Positions 8,823-19,019 of a DNA stretch of 64,000 bases are shown here, piece by piece. The translations under genes and the position numbers were made by a program. The DNA comes from Oligoflexia bacterium (lineage in GTDB: Bacteria > Bdellovibrionota > UBA1018). Under the pieces are notes generated by a model, which had not been told where the DNA came from, ran no database searches, and worked only from the letters and a program-made list of their open reading frames with translations. Numbering within the stretch: the first letter of the stretch is position 1; each line of letters starts with the position of its first letter. The stretch spans positions 1 to 64,000 of the forward strand of contig JACMQW010000080.1 of assembly GCA_014376785.1 (NCBI GenBank), given 5' to 3'.

Positions 8823-10568
8823 ATGGAAAATTCGGGTCCTCCCCAAAACGCCCCCCTTGCGCCATCTCAGGCATTAGCTGAAGCGGCATTGCCGAGCCTG
8901 AAGACGGGGTCTCGGGGCGGCAGTGCGGCAGCCTTGGTGGCGGCGGGTATTCTGCTCTCTCGAATTTCGGGCTTAGTTCGCGACCGAGTTTTTGCGCATT
9001 ACCTCGGAAACTCGCTGGCTGCTGGTGCTTTCAAAGCGGCGCTCCGCATTCCGAATTTTCTTCAAAACCTTTTTGGTGAGGGGGTTCTCTCCGCTTCTTT
9101 CATCCCAGTTTATTCAAGGCTGATGGCAAAGGGAGAGAATGCCACCGCGGCTCGAGTCGCGGGTGCAGTTTTGTCGATCCTTTTTTCGGTCACCACGGTG
9201 ATCGTCGCATTCGGAGTGCTCCTCACGCCGAGCTTCGTGAATTTCGTCGCCCCTGGATTCGATGGGGAAGCGCGCCTGCTCACGATTCATCTGGTGCGAA
9301 TTTTATTTCCGGGTGTCGGGATTTTGGTCCTTTCCGCATGGTGCTTAGGGATCTTAAACAGTCACCGTCAATTTTTTATCTCCTACGTCGCGCCGGTTTT
9401 TTGGAACGTCGCCATGATTGGAACCCTGATTTGGCAGGGGGGGCAGGGCCTTCGCGCAGAAAGCCTTGCGATCGCGCTGGCGTGGGGATCGGTCGTGGGA
9501 TCGCTTCTTCAGCTCGGCGTCCAGGTTCCTTTCGTACTCCGGCATTCGGAGGGAATGCGGATGGGTTTCCAAACTTCGCTTGGACCGGTTCGTGAAGTTT
9601 TCAAGCATTTAGGTCCGGTGCTGGTCTCCCGCGGAGTCGTGCAAACGAGTGCGTACATTGATGGGATGATCGCGAGTTTTCTTGGCGTGGGGGCGGTCGC
9701 GAGTCTCGCCTATGCCCAGACGATCTATTTACTTCCGATCGGACTTTTCGGAATGTCGGTGGCCGCGGCCGAACTTCCCGCGATGTCGAGTGCGATGGGG
9801 GACGCCCTAGTCAGCGAAGAAGTGCGTTTTCGAAAGCTTCAAGATCGGCTGATCAAAGGTCGTAGACAGATCGCCTATTTCGTTATCCCGTCCGTGGTTG
9901 CCTTTTTGCTCATCGGAAAATACCTGGTCGCCGCGCTCTACCAAACCGGACGTTTCGGTGCGGATGACACTCTCTATGTTTGGTACATCCTCATGGGTTC
10001 GGTCGTTGGACTCCTTGCCGCAACCTGGGGAAGGCTTTATTCCTCGGCATTTTACGCGCTTCAAGACACAAAAACCCCGCTTCGATTTGCCATCATTCGG
10101 GTTCTCCTGACGGCTGCGCTCGGAGTCGCCTTTGCATTTCCACTTCGACCATTCATTCTGCCTTTTCTCTGCGACTTCTTAAGGCTCCCGCTTCCAACCA
10201 TTCCGGGCATCCAGCTCGGAATCGGCGCAGTCGGACTGACTGCATCTGCGGGACTTGCGGGATGGATCGAATTTTTATTTTTGGAGCGTGCGCTCACACG
10301 GAGGATAGGGACGACGAAAATACCCAAAAAATTTCAACTCGAGATTTGGGCATCCGCTCTCATCGCGGGAGGAATCGCTCTTCTTTTTGCGGGTGGTCCG
10401 ATGAGTCGACTTACGGGCAATGTTCCGGTGACGGTTTTCAGTTACGATGTACGACCGATCGTAGTGATTGGAGTGTACGGAATTTTCTTTCTCGGGTTCA
10501 CCTTGTTTTTCAAAATTCCGGAGGCCCTTGCTTTCAGTGGCCGAGTCACTCGGCGGTTTCGAAAGTGA
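8823..10568 (+). CDS. murJ: MurJ/MviN lipid II flippase
   Basis: MviN signatures: ILLSRISGLVRDRVFAHYLG, FKAALRIPNFLQNLFGEGVLSASFIPVYS; many TM segments. Confidence 0.92.
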   Translation: MENSGPPQNAPLAPSQALAEAALPSLKTGSRGGSAAALVAAGILLSRISGLVRDRVFAHYLGNSLAAGAFKAALRIPNFLQNLFGEGVLSASFIPVYSRLMAKGENATAARVAGAVLSILFSVTTVIVAFGVLLTPSFVNFVAPGFDGEARLLTIHLVRILFPGVGILVLSAWCLGILNSHRQFFISYVAPVFWNVAMIGTLIWQGGQGLRAESLAIALAWGSVVGSLLQLGVQVPFVLRHSEGMRMGFQTSLGPVREVFKHLGPVLVSRGVVQTSAYIDGMIASFLGVGAVASLAYAQTIYLLPIGLFGMSVAAAELPAMSSAMGDALVSEEVRFRKLQDRLIKGRRQIAYFVIPSVVAFLLIGKYLVAALYQTGRFGADDTLYVWYILMGSVVGLLAATWGRLYSSAFYALQDTKTPLRFAIIRVLLTAALGVAFAFPLRPFILPFLCDFLRLPLPTIPGIQLGIGAVGLTASAGLAGWIEFLFLERALTRRIGTTKIPKKFQLEIWASALIAGGIALLFAGGPMSRLTGNVPVTVFSYDVRPIVVIGVYGIFFLGFTLFFKIPEALAFSGRVTRRFRK

Positions 10569-11179
10569 GTGAGTGGATGCACGACGCCCCTTACGTTCCG
10601 CTTTACGCTTTTCCTGGCACGGCGGAATGGGAATCGAAGCAGTTCGAGATTTCGGGCCGCGGCTCTTTAAACGGAAATGCGGAAGGGAGTTTTCTTGAAT
10701 TGGAATATCGAGTGCGTGAACGAGTGGCCGGAGGACTCGATGCGGTGATCTTTCCGGAAGACTTGCGGCAGGGGGAGCGCCGTGACGGTCTTTGGCAGCA
10801 CCTCTGCTTTGAAGCGTTTTTCTCGGGAGTGCCAGTTGACGAAAAAGCTCGTACCAAGCCTTCGAATGGGCAACCCTACTTCGAATGGAATGCCTCGTCT
10901 TCGGGAGACTGGAATCTCTACTCGTTCGAAAATTACCGGGAGGGTATGGCCGGGGTAGGGCTGGAATTAGATCCTGTGCTGACCTTTCACCGGAGAGAGG
11001 GAGAGTATTTCGCCCGTTGCCGCATCCCGGTACCCGCCATCATTGGGCGGAAGCTTCTCCTATCCCTAGCCGTGGTATTTGAGACCCGCCTCGGTCTGAG
11101 CTACTGGAGCACGGCCCACGAAGGGGAAGCCCCAGACTTTCATCTTGCCGCATCTCGTCAGATGATCGTCGGGGCATAG
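10565..11179 (+). CDS. DOMON-like domain protein
   Basis: Frame reads SEWMHDAPYVPLYAFPGTAEWESKQFEISGRG...LWQHLCFEAFFSG...YFEWNASSSGDWNLYSFENYREGM; GTG start overlaps murJ TGA (alternative ATG 10577). Confidence 0.7.
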   Translation: MSEWMHDAPYVPLYAFPGTAEWESKQFEISGRGSLNGNAEGSFLELEYRVRERVAGGLDAVIFPEDLRQGERRDGLWQHLCFEAFFSGVPVDEKARTKPSNGQPYFEWNASSSGDWNLYSFENYREGMAGVGLELDPVLTFHRREGEYFARCRIPVPAIIGRKLLLSLAVVFETRLGLSYWSTAHEGEAPDFHLAASRQMIVGA

Positions 11180-11301
11180 CCGGCTTAATTAAACATTGTT
11201 AAGCTTAATTTCAGAATTCAACTTGACGCGTTAAGTGTCTATGTTAAAGTTTAATCATACTTCTGCTTAGCGTGGCACGTTTGAGGAAAGGCGAGAAGGC
11301 A

Positions 11302-13053
11302 ATGGGTTCGAAAGGACCACGGAGAATTGCTATGTCAGCCCACGCGCCAACCCCTGATGAGTCGATCGACGCTTCCAAGCGTTTCGAAATTTTTGGCGAT
11401 TACATTCTTCTGAAGTTGCTTGCCGCAGGAGGAATGGCCGAAGTGTTTCTCGCGCGACCCTCGAATCCAAACGCGAACGGCCGCATAGTCGTTATTAAAC
11501 GGATTTTGAAAAGCATCGCAAACGACCCGGTCTTCATTAAAATGTTTCGATCCGAAATCCGGGTCACGCTTGGATTTAATCATCCCCACACGATCCAATT
11601 GCATGATTTCGGCGAGATTGATTATCAGCCGTACATCGCGATGGAGTTTATCGAAGGGCAGAGTATACGTGAGATCATCACGAAATTTGCGGAAAGGGGA
11701 GAAACGATTCCGGTTTCGATGACCCTCGGACTTCTCGCCCAGGCTGCATCGGGGCTGAGTTATGCCCACCATTTCGAAAATACGACCACGGGTGAAGTGG
11801 TGAACGCGATTCACCGAGACATCTCACCGCATAATCTCATTGTATCTTACGATGGAAATTTGAAAGTAATCGATTTTGGGATCGCGAAAGCGAAGAACGA
11901 AATCAACGACAAAACTCGCGCTGGCCAGATCAAAGGCAAATCCGGATACCTTTCATTGGAGCAACTGCAAGAGAAAGAATTAGACGGAAGGTCCGATGTT
12001 TTTTCTCTCGGCATCGTCGCATGGGAAATGCTGACGTCCCGCCGGTTATTCTATCGTCCCGGAGACACCGATCTCCAAATGGTCCAACGTATTCAGAATT
12101 GTGAACAGCACATCGTGGCACCCTCTATTCTAAATCCTGAAATACCTGCGGAAGTGGATGAGGTGATTCTCCGTGCGTTAGAGAAACATCGTGAAAATCG
12201 ATATCCTAGCGCAGAGGCTTTCCAAGACGCCCTTCGTAAAGTGATGCGGAAACTCTATCCCAACCACACTTATGCAGATTCTGCCCAAGTCCTTCGCACG
12301 CTTTTCGAGCGTGAGATCGCTTTTGATCGTCTGATGCTTCGTGATGCAAACGATGCGGCTCAGGAAGTTCTTGCTCTCGAACACGATGCGATGACTCGGG
12401 TAGCGGAGAAAGAGAAACAGACCGGTTCCATCACCGGTTTCAAACCTCTCCGCACGCGGCCGAAAGAGCTCCAAAGCGGTGTCGAAGCCAGAATGTCGAA
12501 GCTCGAGTTCGCACTGAAGCAGAAGGCTTCGACGCGGCACATGGTGATGCTCACGTTTTACGTCGTGTCGATCATCGGCATTAAGCTCGACGAAAAATAT
12601 TCCCTGCTCGATCGGTTTTTAGCGCCCGCACAGGCGACAGAATTTGCCGTTTCGGAGCCAGCGGTGCCGCCACATGCTCTTCAGCCGAAAGCGAGTGCAA
12701 TAGTGAAAGCAGCCGCTGCGCCGGTGACGACGGCAGTCCTCACGCCTCCGGCTGCGCTCCCCGTTGCGAAAGCGCCTGCATTGAGACATCCCGTGCAGGA
12801 GTATCCCCCTCGCCAAAATGAGAGTTACCACGCTCGCGAAAAGTCAGGGTCATTGGCGGCGATCACACCATACACCGTGACAGATACCCCGGCATTTAAG
12901 CGTCCGACGAAGAAGCCGCTCGTTTCTTCGGTTCACGGAAAAGGGAAGGCGAAGGTCACTTCGCGCGTGGCTCTAAAGTCGAAAAAACCCGCTCTGACGA
13001 GTCGGCAAATCGCTTCAGAAAAAACAAAAAAAGGCGAGACGGTACGACGCTAA
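11302..13053 (+). CDS. Hanks-type Ser/Thr protein kinase
   Basis: MAEVFLAR, HRDISPHNLIV, VIDFGIAKA, GRSDVFSLGIVAWEML; Pro/Ala/Lys-rich C-terminus. Start uncertain (11272/11302/11332). Confidence 0.9.
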   Translation: MGSKGPRRIAMSAHAPTPDESIDASKRFEIFGDYILLKLLAAGGMAEVFLARPSNPNANGRIVVIKRILKSIANDPVFIKMFRSEIRVTLGFNHPHTIQLHDFGEIDYQPYIAMEFIEGQSIREIITKFAERGETIPVSMTLGLLAQAASGLSYAHHFENTTTGEVVNAIHRDISPHNLIVSYDGNLKVIDFGIAKAKNEINDKTRAGQIKGKSGYLSLEQLQEKELDGRSDVFSLGIVAWEMLTSRRLFYRPGDTDLQMVQRIQNCEQHIVAPSILNPEIPAEVDEVILRALEKHRENRYPSAEAFQDALRKVMRKLYPNHTYADSAQVLRTLFEREIAFDRLMLRDANDAAQEVLALEHDAMTRVAEKEKQTGSITGFKPLRTRPKELQSGVEARMSKLEFALKQKASTRHMVMLTFYVVSIIGIKLDEKYSLLDRFLAPAQATEFAVSEPAVPPHALQPKASAIVKAAAAPVTTAVLTPPAALPVAKAPALRHPVQEYPPRQNESYHAREKSGSLAAITPYTVTDTPAFKRPTKKPLVSSVHGKGKAKVTSRVALKSKKPALTSRQIASEKTKKGETVRR

Positions 13054-13071
13054 ACATGCGATGGGTGGCGA

Positions 13072-13623
13072 ATGGAATCCCTCGTCGTCCCGCAGAGCCT
13101 CAGTAAGAAAGAAAAATACGAAGCGTTGCTTCTGCAGGTGGCTTCCCTTTTAAAGGGAGAGCGAGATCTTGTAGCAAATCTTGCAAATCTGTCAGCGGCC
13201 TTGAAAACCTCGATGGGTTTTTTTTGGGTCGGCTTTTACCTCGTTCGGAAGTCGCTGATGCAAAAGCCTCCTGGAGCGAAGTCCGGAAACTCGGGATCCG
13301 ATTCGTCTCACGGAGAATTGGTGCTGGGCCCCTTTCAAGGTCCGGTAGCCTGCACTCGCATTCCCTATGGGAAAGGAGTCTGTGGAACCGCGTGGGCTCG
13401 AGGATCGGCCCTGATTGTACCCGACGTCGAAAAATTTTCGGGGCACATCGCGTGTAGCTCAGAAGCCAAGAGTGAAATCGTTTTGCCGTTTTACCTGCAT
13501 CCCGAGTTACAAGGCCACTCCCGAGAAATCATGGGCGTTCTTGATGTTGATAGTGACCAATTGAACGCATTTGATGCCGTGGATGAGCTCTACCTGAATC
13601 AGATCCTCATGCTTCTTTACTAG
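13072..13623 (+). CDS. msrC: GAF-domain free methionine-(R)-sulfoxide reductase
   Basis: GFFWVGFYLV...LGPFQGPVACTRIPYGKGVCGTAWARGSALIVPDVEKFSGHIACSSEAKSEIVLPF...VLDVDSD. Confidence 0.88.
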   Translation: MESLVVPQSLSKKEKYEALLLQVASLLKGERDLVANLANLSAALKTSMGFFWVGFYLVRKSLMQKPPGAKSGNSGSDSSHGELVLGPFQGPVACTRIPYGKGVCGTAWARGSALIVPDVEKFSGHIACSSEAKSEIVLPFYLHPELQGHSREIMGVLDVDSDQLNAFDAVDELYLNQILMLLY

Positions 13624-13723
13624 ACGAGACGTTCTTGATGACGCCGCTTTTCGCCGGGCGAATGTGGCAATCTGCGAGCGTCTATTTTGCAGATTGCACT
13701 GAAACCCGTTGAAAGGACCTTTC

Positions 13724-14770
13724 ATGATCTCAAGAAACTCCGTTAAAATGATCCGCGTCGCGTCGTTAGTGGGAATCAGTGCTACGACCTCCCTGTTATC
13801 TGCTCATGCCGCCCCGAAACCGAACTCAGAAATGAAAGCGGTCCTTGACCAGCTTCAATCAAAGGGCGGCAAGCCGATTGAGTCATTAACCGCCGCGGAA
13901 GCGCGAAATCAGCCGACTCCAACGGACGCCGTAAAGTCTCTCCTCGAAGCCAAGAAGAAAGATGTGAATCCAGAACCCGTTGCTGAAGTGCGCGATATCC
14001 AAATCGATGGCGCAGCGGGAAAAATCTCCGCTCGTCTCTACAAACCTGAAGGAAAAGGCGCGTTGCCCGTGGTCGTTTATTTTCATGGCGGAGGTTTCGT
14101 GATTGCGACGAACGATGTCTACGATGCGACCCCGCGAGCGCTGGCGAATCTCACGCACTCCATTTTTCTCTCCGTCGAATACCGAAAGGCGCCGGAATCT
14201 AAGTTTCCCGCAGCCCACGAGGATGCGTTTGCCGCCTATCAATGGGTGTTAAAAAACGCGGCTAGCTTTGGAGGAGATCCCATGAAAGTCGCCGTTGCGG
14301 GAGAAAGTGCGGGTGCGAATCTCGCACTGAACACCGCGATCAAAGCTCGGGACATGAAAGTGCAACTACCCGTCCATGAACTCTTGGTGTATCCGGTCGC
14401 GAGCTCGGATATGAATTCTAAATCTTACGAGGAGAATTCAAACGCGAAGCCTTTAAATAGACCCATGATGTCTTGGTTTGTTAAAAATTATTTGAATAAT
14501 CCAGGGGAAGCGAAAGATCCGCGCATCGACTTGGTGCATGCGAATTTAAAAGGCTTAGCCCCAGCGACGGTGATCACTGCCGAAATCGATCCTTTAAGAA
14601 GTGATGGAAAAGAACTTTCTGAAAAGCTGAAGGCAGCTGGTGTGAAAGTTCATTACGAAGATTATAAGGGAGTCACCCATGAATTCTTCGGTATGGCTGC
14701 GGTGTTAAAAGAAGCTAAAAAAGCTCAAACGGTCGCCGCAGATGATTTAAAAAAATCGTTCATTAAATAA
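13724..14770 (+). CDS. exported alpha/beta hydrolase, HSL-type esterase
   Basis: HGGGF oxyanion motif, GESAG nucleophile motif, C-terminal DPLRSDG and THEF; signal peptide. Confidence 0.88.
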   Translation: MISRNSVKMIRVASLVGISATTSLLSAHAAPKPNSEMKAVLDQLQSKGGKPIESLTAAEARNQPTPTDAVKSLLEAKKKDVNPEPVAEVRDIQIDGAAGKISARLYKPEGKGALPVVVYFHGGGFVIATNDVYDATPRALANLTHSIFLSVEYRKAPESKFPAAHEDAFAAYQWVLKNAASFGGDPMKVAVAGESAGANLALNTAIKARDMKVQLPVHELLVYPVASSDMNSKSYEENSNAKPLNRPMMSWFVKNYLNNPGEAKDPRIDLVHANLKGLAPATVITAEIDPLRSDGKELSEKLKAAGVKVHYEDYKGVTHEFFGMAAVLKEAKKAQTVAADDLKKSFIK

Positions 14771-14954
14771 TTCCGAAAATCTGTCTTTTGAAATTCAGGT
14801 CTCTGTAAAAAAGTGAGTGGTGTCTCCTATTTTCCGAAACGCTGCTCATACTTTTCGTGTTTATCCGATGTTGATCGTGATCGACTTCGGTTCTGACTTG
14901 GACATTACTGAATGATTGAGATTTAATTCTGTTAACAACAAACGGAGAGATGAA

Positions 14955-15335
14955 ATGAAAATATTTGCGATTCTCCCTTTGCTCCTCTCAGCTTTTGCTT
15001 TCGGGAGCACGATTCAGTGCCCTAAATTTTCTGGAATTTACAGCTGTATGATTGATGGAGAGGCGCATGAACTCCTATTCAAATCCTCTGATATTCAAAA
15101 CGGTACGCGACGTTATGACTTAGATTCATCCGTAGTATTAGCTAGTGACCGCGGGGAATTGAATCAACCAGGGTTCGCTCAATGTCGTTTAGGGAGGCTT
15201 GAGCTTTTTGGTGGAGCAGGACATGCCTCAGACCACGACGTGTCCATTCGGAGAGCGTTATTTTCAGGTTCGCTGATTATCGAAGTGAAGGAAACGGATG
15301 AAACCTTCACGATCTTCCATTGTGAGAAAACGTGA
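14955..15335 (+). CDS. small exported hypothetical protein
   Basis: MKIFAILPLLLSAFAFGSTIQCPKFSG signal peptide, paired cysteines. Confidence 0.55.
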   Translation: MKIFAILPLLLSAFAFGSTIQCPKFSGIYSCMIDGEAHELLFKSSDIQNGTRRYDLDSSVVLASDRGELNQPGFAQCRLGRLELFGGAGHASDHDVSIRRALFSGSLIIEVKETDETFTIFHCEKT

Positions 15336-15422
15336 GACATCAAGAATGAATGGAACTTTTCCCAATTGTTTAACGGTGCCTGAACTTTTCGGAGAATCAG
15401 GCCTCACTTATGAGTACCGGAA

Positions 15423-16223
15423 TCATTTCACCCCGACCACATAGGCCAGCCAAACATCGCAGTGTTCTCCCGTTTCTACCGCATCGTAGCGTCCGGATTT
15501 TTCATCTCGTGGCCAGAGCACTTCGGTCCGCTTAAATCCCGCTTCGGATAATATTTCGCGGACTTCTCGGATTTGCCAGAGTCTCCAATGATATCGAAAC
15601 TCGTCGTTCATCCACCTTCCATCCGGAAGTTTGAAGTGAATGGAGTAGTCGTTCGTGTTCGCGACGGAGTCGTATTGGTGTTGTTCCCAAGAATAGCGAA
15701 TCTTTCCCACGCCCGGCACCGTGATTTTTTCTTCGGAAGAGCCGGGCTTGATAAATCCATCTCCACCTGCCATTTCTAAAAAGAAAGTCCCTCTTTTATT
15801 CAAAGACCGAAACGCAGCTTTCGCGTATTTCAAAAGAGTTTCGCGATCTAAAAAGATGAAGAACGAAAAGTTGTGGGCGCCGATCATATCGAACTTTTCT
15901 CGCGTTGGAACTAAAACGTCTTGCTGGATAAACGTCACTCTCGAACGTATTTCTGGCTTCAGTCGGCTGCGATGCATCCGTTCCCCGAAGTCTAGGGGTT
16001 CGGGATCTAGATCGAGCCCGACTGCGCGGTTGCTCTTTGATTTTTTCGCCCAGTCGCAAGAGATGCGTCCGGTGCCGCTGAAATCTTCGCGCATCGATGT
16101 GCCGATCTGTCCGGTGAATTTCTTATGGAAAAGCGGCATGTTCTTCACTTGCCATTCCGGGCTCTGGACCGTTGCTTCGTAAAGTTGGTATTTCAGGTCT
16201 GCGGCAAGGCCTCGATTTTCCAT
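15423..16223 (-). CDS. class I SAM-dependent methyltransferase
   Basis: REDFSGTGRISCDWAKKSKSNRAVGLDLDPEPLDFG motif I/II; FDMIGAHNFSFFIFLDRETLLKYAKAAFRSLNKRGTFFLEMAGG. Confidence 0.8.
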   Translation of the reverse strand: MENRGLAADLKYQLYEATVQSPEWQVKNMPLFHKKFTGQIGTSMREDFSGTGRISCDWAKKSKSNRAVGLDLDPEPLDFGERMHRSRLKPEIRSRVTFIQQDVLVPTREKFDMIGAHNFSFFIFLDRETLLKYAKAAFRSLNKRGTFFLEMAGGDGFIKPGSSEEKITVPGVGKIRYSWEQHQYDSVANTNDYSIHFKLPDGRWMNDEFRYHWRLWQIREVREILSEAGFKRTEVLWPRDEKSGRYDAVETGEHCDVWLAYVVGVK

Positions 16224-16266
16224 AGAGGAAAAGATGCCGGGAGAACCCTCTCAAATCCAGAATTAT

Positions 16267-16635
16267 TTAGTGATGGGAAGCGGGGTGCGCAGTTCGGTTC
16301 AAAATAGACTGGAGATGAAGCTCTTCGAGCGCGATCGCCTTTTTAATTTCGGACTGAGAATAAAGTTTTCGGGTCATAGGGACGACTCGGTGTACGTTGT
16401 CCGAAGACTCCGATTCTGCGCGGGCTTTCATGCCCACCTGTTTAGAAGGGAGCAGTTCAGCGTTATTCTCGTCTAAGTGCTGGGGGAATTCTGACGATGC
16501 AGATGTACCCATATCGAGGTCTTCGATATCATCTAAAAGAACGTCATCGGAGTATTCGAAAGTGGGGGTTAATACAGCATGGACTTCGTCAACTCTTCTC
16601 ATACTCATGAATAGTGCAACCGCTGCGCCATTCAT
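16267..16635 (-). CDS. hypothetical acidic protein
   Basis: 122-aa ORF, no recognised domain; intergenic position between methyltransferase and GIY-YIG gene. Confidence 0.35.
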   Translation of the reverse strand: MNGAAVALFMSMRRVDEVHAVLTPTFEYSDDVLLDDIEDLDMGTSASSEFPQHLDENNAELLPSKQVGMKARAESESSDNVHRVVPMTRKLYSQSEIKKAIALEELHLQSILNRTAHPASHH

Positions 16636-16779
16636 TTACTTTGTTTTTGGGGAGGTTGTCCTCGGAAAAAACTGCCGACACATTTTTGCCCACCTTATTC
16701 CAGTTCTGGTTCAGGAAGACTCAGACCTCATTTGGCCGGTTGCGCCCGCCAGCGATCCATACCATTGTAGAAAATAGTC

Positions 16780-17655
16780 ATGAAGATTTTTGATCGACTC
16801 TTTGGGAAAAATCTCCACCGCGACCTTCCGACGTTGCCGGGGGTCTACCGTTTCTTCGATGCCGAAGGAAAGCTGATCTACGTCGGAAAAGCGAAAAACT
16901 TAAAGCGGCGGTTGTCACAGTACCGAAATGCCAAACGATGCAAAGCTCACGCTAAGATGTGTAAAATTCGCGGCGAGGCGAAGCGTGTCGAATTTGAGGT
17001 TTGCAAAAATGAATTCGAGGCGCTCGCGCTAGAGGCTGCGATCATCCAAGATCACCGCCCGAAATGGAATGTTGCCGGGGCCTTTCACTTTCTCTATCCC
17101 ATGATCGGGCTCTGTTCCCGCGACGGTTACCTCTACCTTTGTTACACGCTGAATCCCGATGCTTTCGAGCACTTTAAATTCCACGGTGCATTCCGCTCTC
17201 GGGAACGAACGCGGGATGGGTTCTTTGCGTTGACGGAACTCCTGCGGCTCATCGGGCACGCGATGCCAAAGGCGAAAATAGCGAAGACCGGCCTGGTGGG
17301 CACTGCGCGTGGCTACCTCTATGGGTTTCGTCAGATTTCGGAAGGTTGGCAAACCCGCCTGGAAGCGTTTTTGACCGGAGATGATTTCGGCGCCATTGAA
17401 GAACTCTCCCTCCAATTGCTCGATCGCCCGACCGCCGTGGCGAAGCGAAAAGAGACGGAAGAAAAGCTTCATGCGATTCGGAGATTTTGGCGGCATGAAA
17501 TTCAAGCCTTGAAAAGCGCCCGTCTGGCGGCGAAATGGGAGGGTTACCCTGTTTCCCAAAGGGACCGTGATTTTGTTTTCATCGCGCTGCGGTCGAAGGG
17601 CGAGTTTGTTCCTACGCCGAGGGGCGCGCTGGAGACCCTGAAAGAAGATGTCTAG
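16780..17655 (+). CDS. GIY-YIG nuclease family protein (UvrC/Cho N-terminal-like)
   Basis: LPGVYRFFDAEGKLIYVGKAKNLKRRLSQYRN...EFEALALEAAIIQDHRPKWN. Confidence 0.85.
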   Translation: MKIFDRLFGKNLHRDLPTLPGVYRFFDAEGKLIYVGKAKNLKRRLSQYRNAKRCKAHAKMCKIRGEAKRVEFEVCKNEFEALALEAAIIQDHRPKWNVAGAFHFLYPMIGLCSRDGYLYLCYTLNPDAFEHFKFHGAFRSRERTRDGFFALTELLRLIGHAMPKAKIAKTGLVGTARGYLYGFRQISEGWQTRLEAFLTGDDFGAIEELSLQLLDRPTAVAKRKETEEKLHAIRRFWRHEIQALKSARLAAKWEGYPVSQRDRDFVFIALRSKGEFVPTPRGALETLKEDV

Positions 17656-17668
17656 TTAAAGGAGACGT

Positions 17669-18928
17669 CTAAGCGAGCGCAGCCAGGGTGGGGGGCATCG
17701 CTCGGGTCTCTATACCGGTGCGTAACTCGAGTTCGCTCCTTGCGATCTTCATCGCCTCGATCAAGTTTCTAATCTGGTTGTCGGTGTGGTGAGCGTTCAG
17801 AATGATTCTCAGCCTACTCTTACCTTTGGCAACGGCAGGAAACTTTACCGGATCGACGTGAAACCCAAAATCACGAAGACGAGCGGCAAAACGGTCGCAA
17901 TCCGTCTCGGATCCGATCACTACAGGAACGATCGGAGTTTCAGTCGAAACCAGTTCGAAATCTGCCGCTTGCATCATCGAGACGAACTTTCTCTGATTTG
18001 CCCAGAGGTTCGCTCTTCTTGCCGGCTCATCTTGTACCATTTCGATCGCTTCGGAAACAGCGTAAGCCTGGTCAGGCGGAAGGGTAGACGTAAATCCGTA
18101 GGCCGAAGAAGTGAGGCGAAGGATTTCGCAAATTCCGGCATCTGCAGCCACAAATCCCCCGATCGCCCCGTAGGCTTTACTCAGAGTTCCCATGTGGATT
18201 AATCGCTCACCATAGCAGCCGAAATGCTCTGAAATTCCGCCGCCATTTGCACCGAGCACGCCCGTGCCATGCGCGTCGTCGACGTATACAGTCGCGTCGT
18301 AAAGATCAGCAAGTTTCATCAAATCCGGAAGCGGAGCGATGTCTCCGTCTTGGCTGAATACTCCATCCGTAACGATGATTTTACAGTGAGCATCGCTTCT
18401 TTTTAAACTGCTCTCCAGGTGATTCAAATCCAAATGGCGATAAGAAACTCGGTCTGCTTCCGACATTCGAATGCCTTCGCGAATGCTGATGTGGTTCAGC
18501 TCATCGGTAAAATAAGCGTACTTCATCCGGGTTGAGGGCCGGAATCCATAAAAGCGGCAAATTTGCGGAGATTTCACGAGAGCGTTTAGGACTCCAAGGT
18601 TCGTCAGGTATCCAGTTGCGTAGAGAACGGCGTCTTGCTTCTTCTTCATTCGCGCAAGCTTCCGTTCGACTTCGCGGTAAATTTCGAGGTCGCCTCCTAG
18701 AAGTCGAGACTCACAATTTCCCACACCAAACTTCCGAAGTCCTTTTTCGGCCGCAGAAATCAGGCGCTCGCTGGTCGCAAGGGCGAGGTAATTATTCGTA
18801 CTAAAAGAGACGAGCATGCGTCCTTCATGGCGAAAAGTCGGAGAGGGGAGAGACTCGACTAATAGGGTCTCGTGGCTCGCTTCGGGATTCGCACGCATCC
18901 AGGCTTCGATCTCGCGATATTCTTTCAT
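17669..18928 (-). CDS. alpha-oxoamine synthase family PLP-dependent acyltransferase (AONS/KBL-like)
   Basis: YVDDAHGTGVLGANGGGISEHFG, HMGTLSKAYGAIGGFVAAD PLP-lysine motif; RBS-preceded ATG at 18928. Confidence 0.85.
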   Translation of the reverse strand: MKEYREIEAWMRANPEASHETLLVESLPSPTFRHEGRMLVSFSTNNYLALATSERLISAAEKGLRKFGVGNCESRLLGGDLEIYREVERKLARMKKKQDAVLYATGYLTNLGVLNALVKSPQICRFYGFRPSTRMKYAYFTDELNHISIREGIRMSEADRVSYRHLDLNHLESSLKRSDAHCKIIVTDGVFSQDGDIAPLPDLMKLADLYDATVYVDDAHGTGVLGANGGGISEHFGCYGERLIHMGTLSKAYGAIGGFVAADAGICEILRLTSSAYGFTSTLPPDQAYAVSEAIEMVQDEPARRANLWANQRKFVSMMQAADFELVSTETPIVPVVIGSETDCDRFAARLRDFGFHVDPVKFPAVAKGKSRLRIILNAHHTDNQIRNLIEAMKIARSELELRTGIETRAMPPTLAALA

Positions 18929-19019
18929 AACTCTCCCTTTTCCTTTATGCATGAGAACACGAGTGGAGCTGCTGAAAGTGAAGCGAAGATAAAACTTTTT
19001 TTATTTTGAAAGATTTCTC

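Noticed and set aside
9980-10560. Upstream part of the 399-aa ORF 9980..11179
   Set aside because: Overlaps murJ in another frame and has low-quality Arg/Ser/His-rich composition; the real gene begins at 10565/10577.
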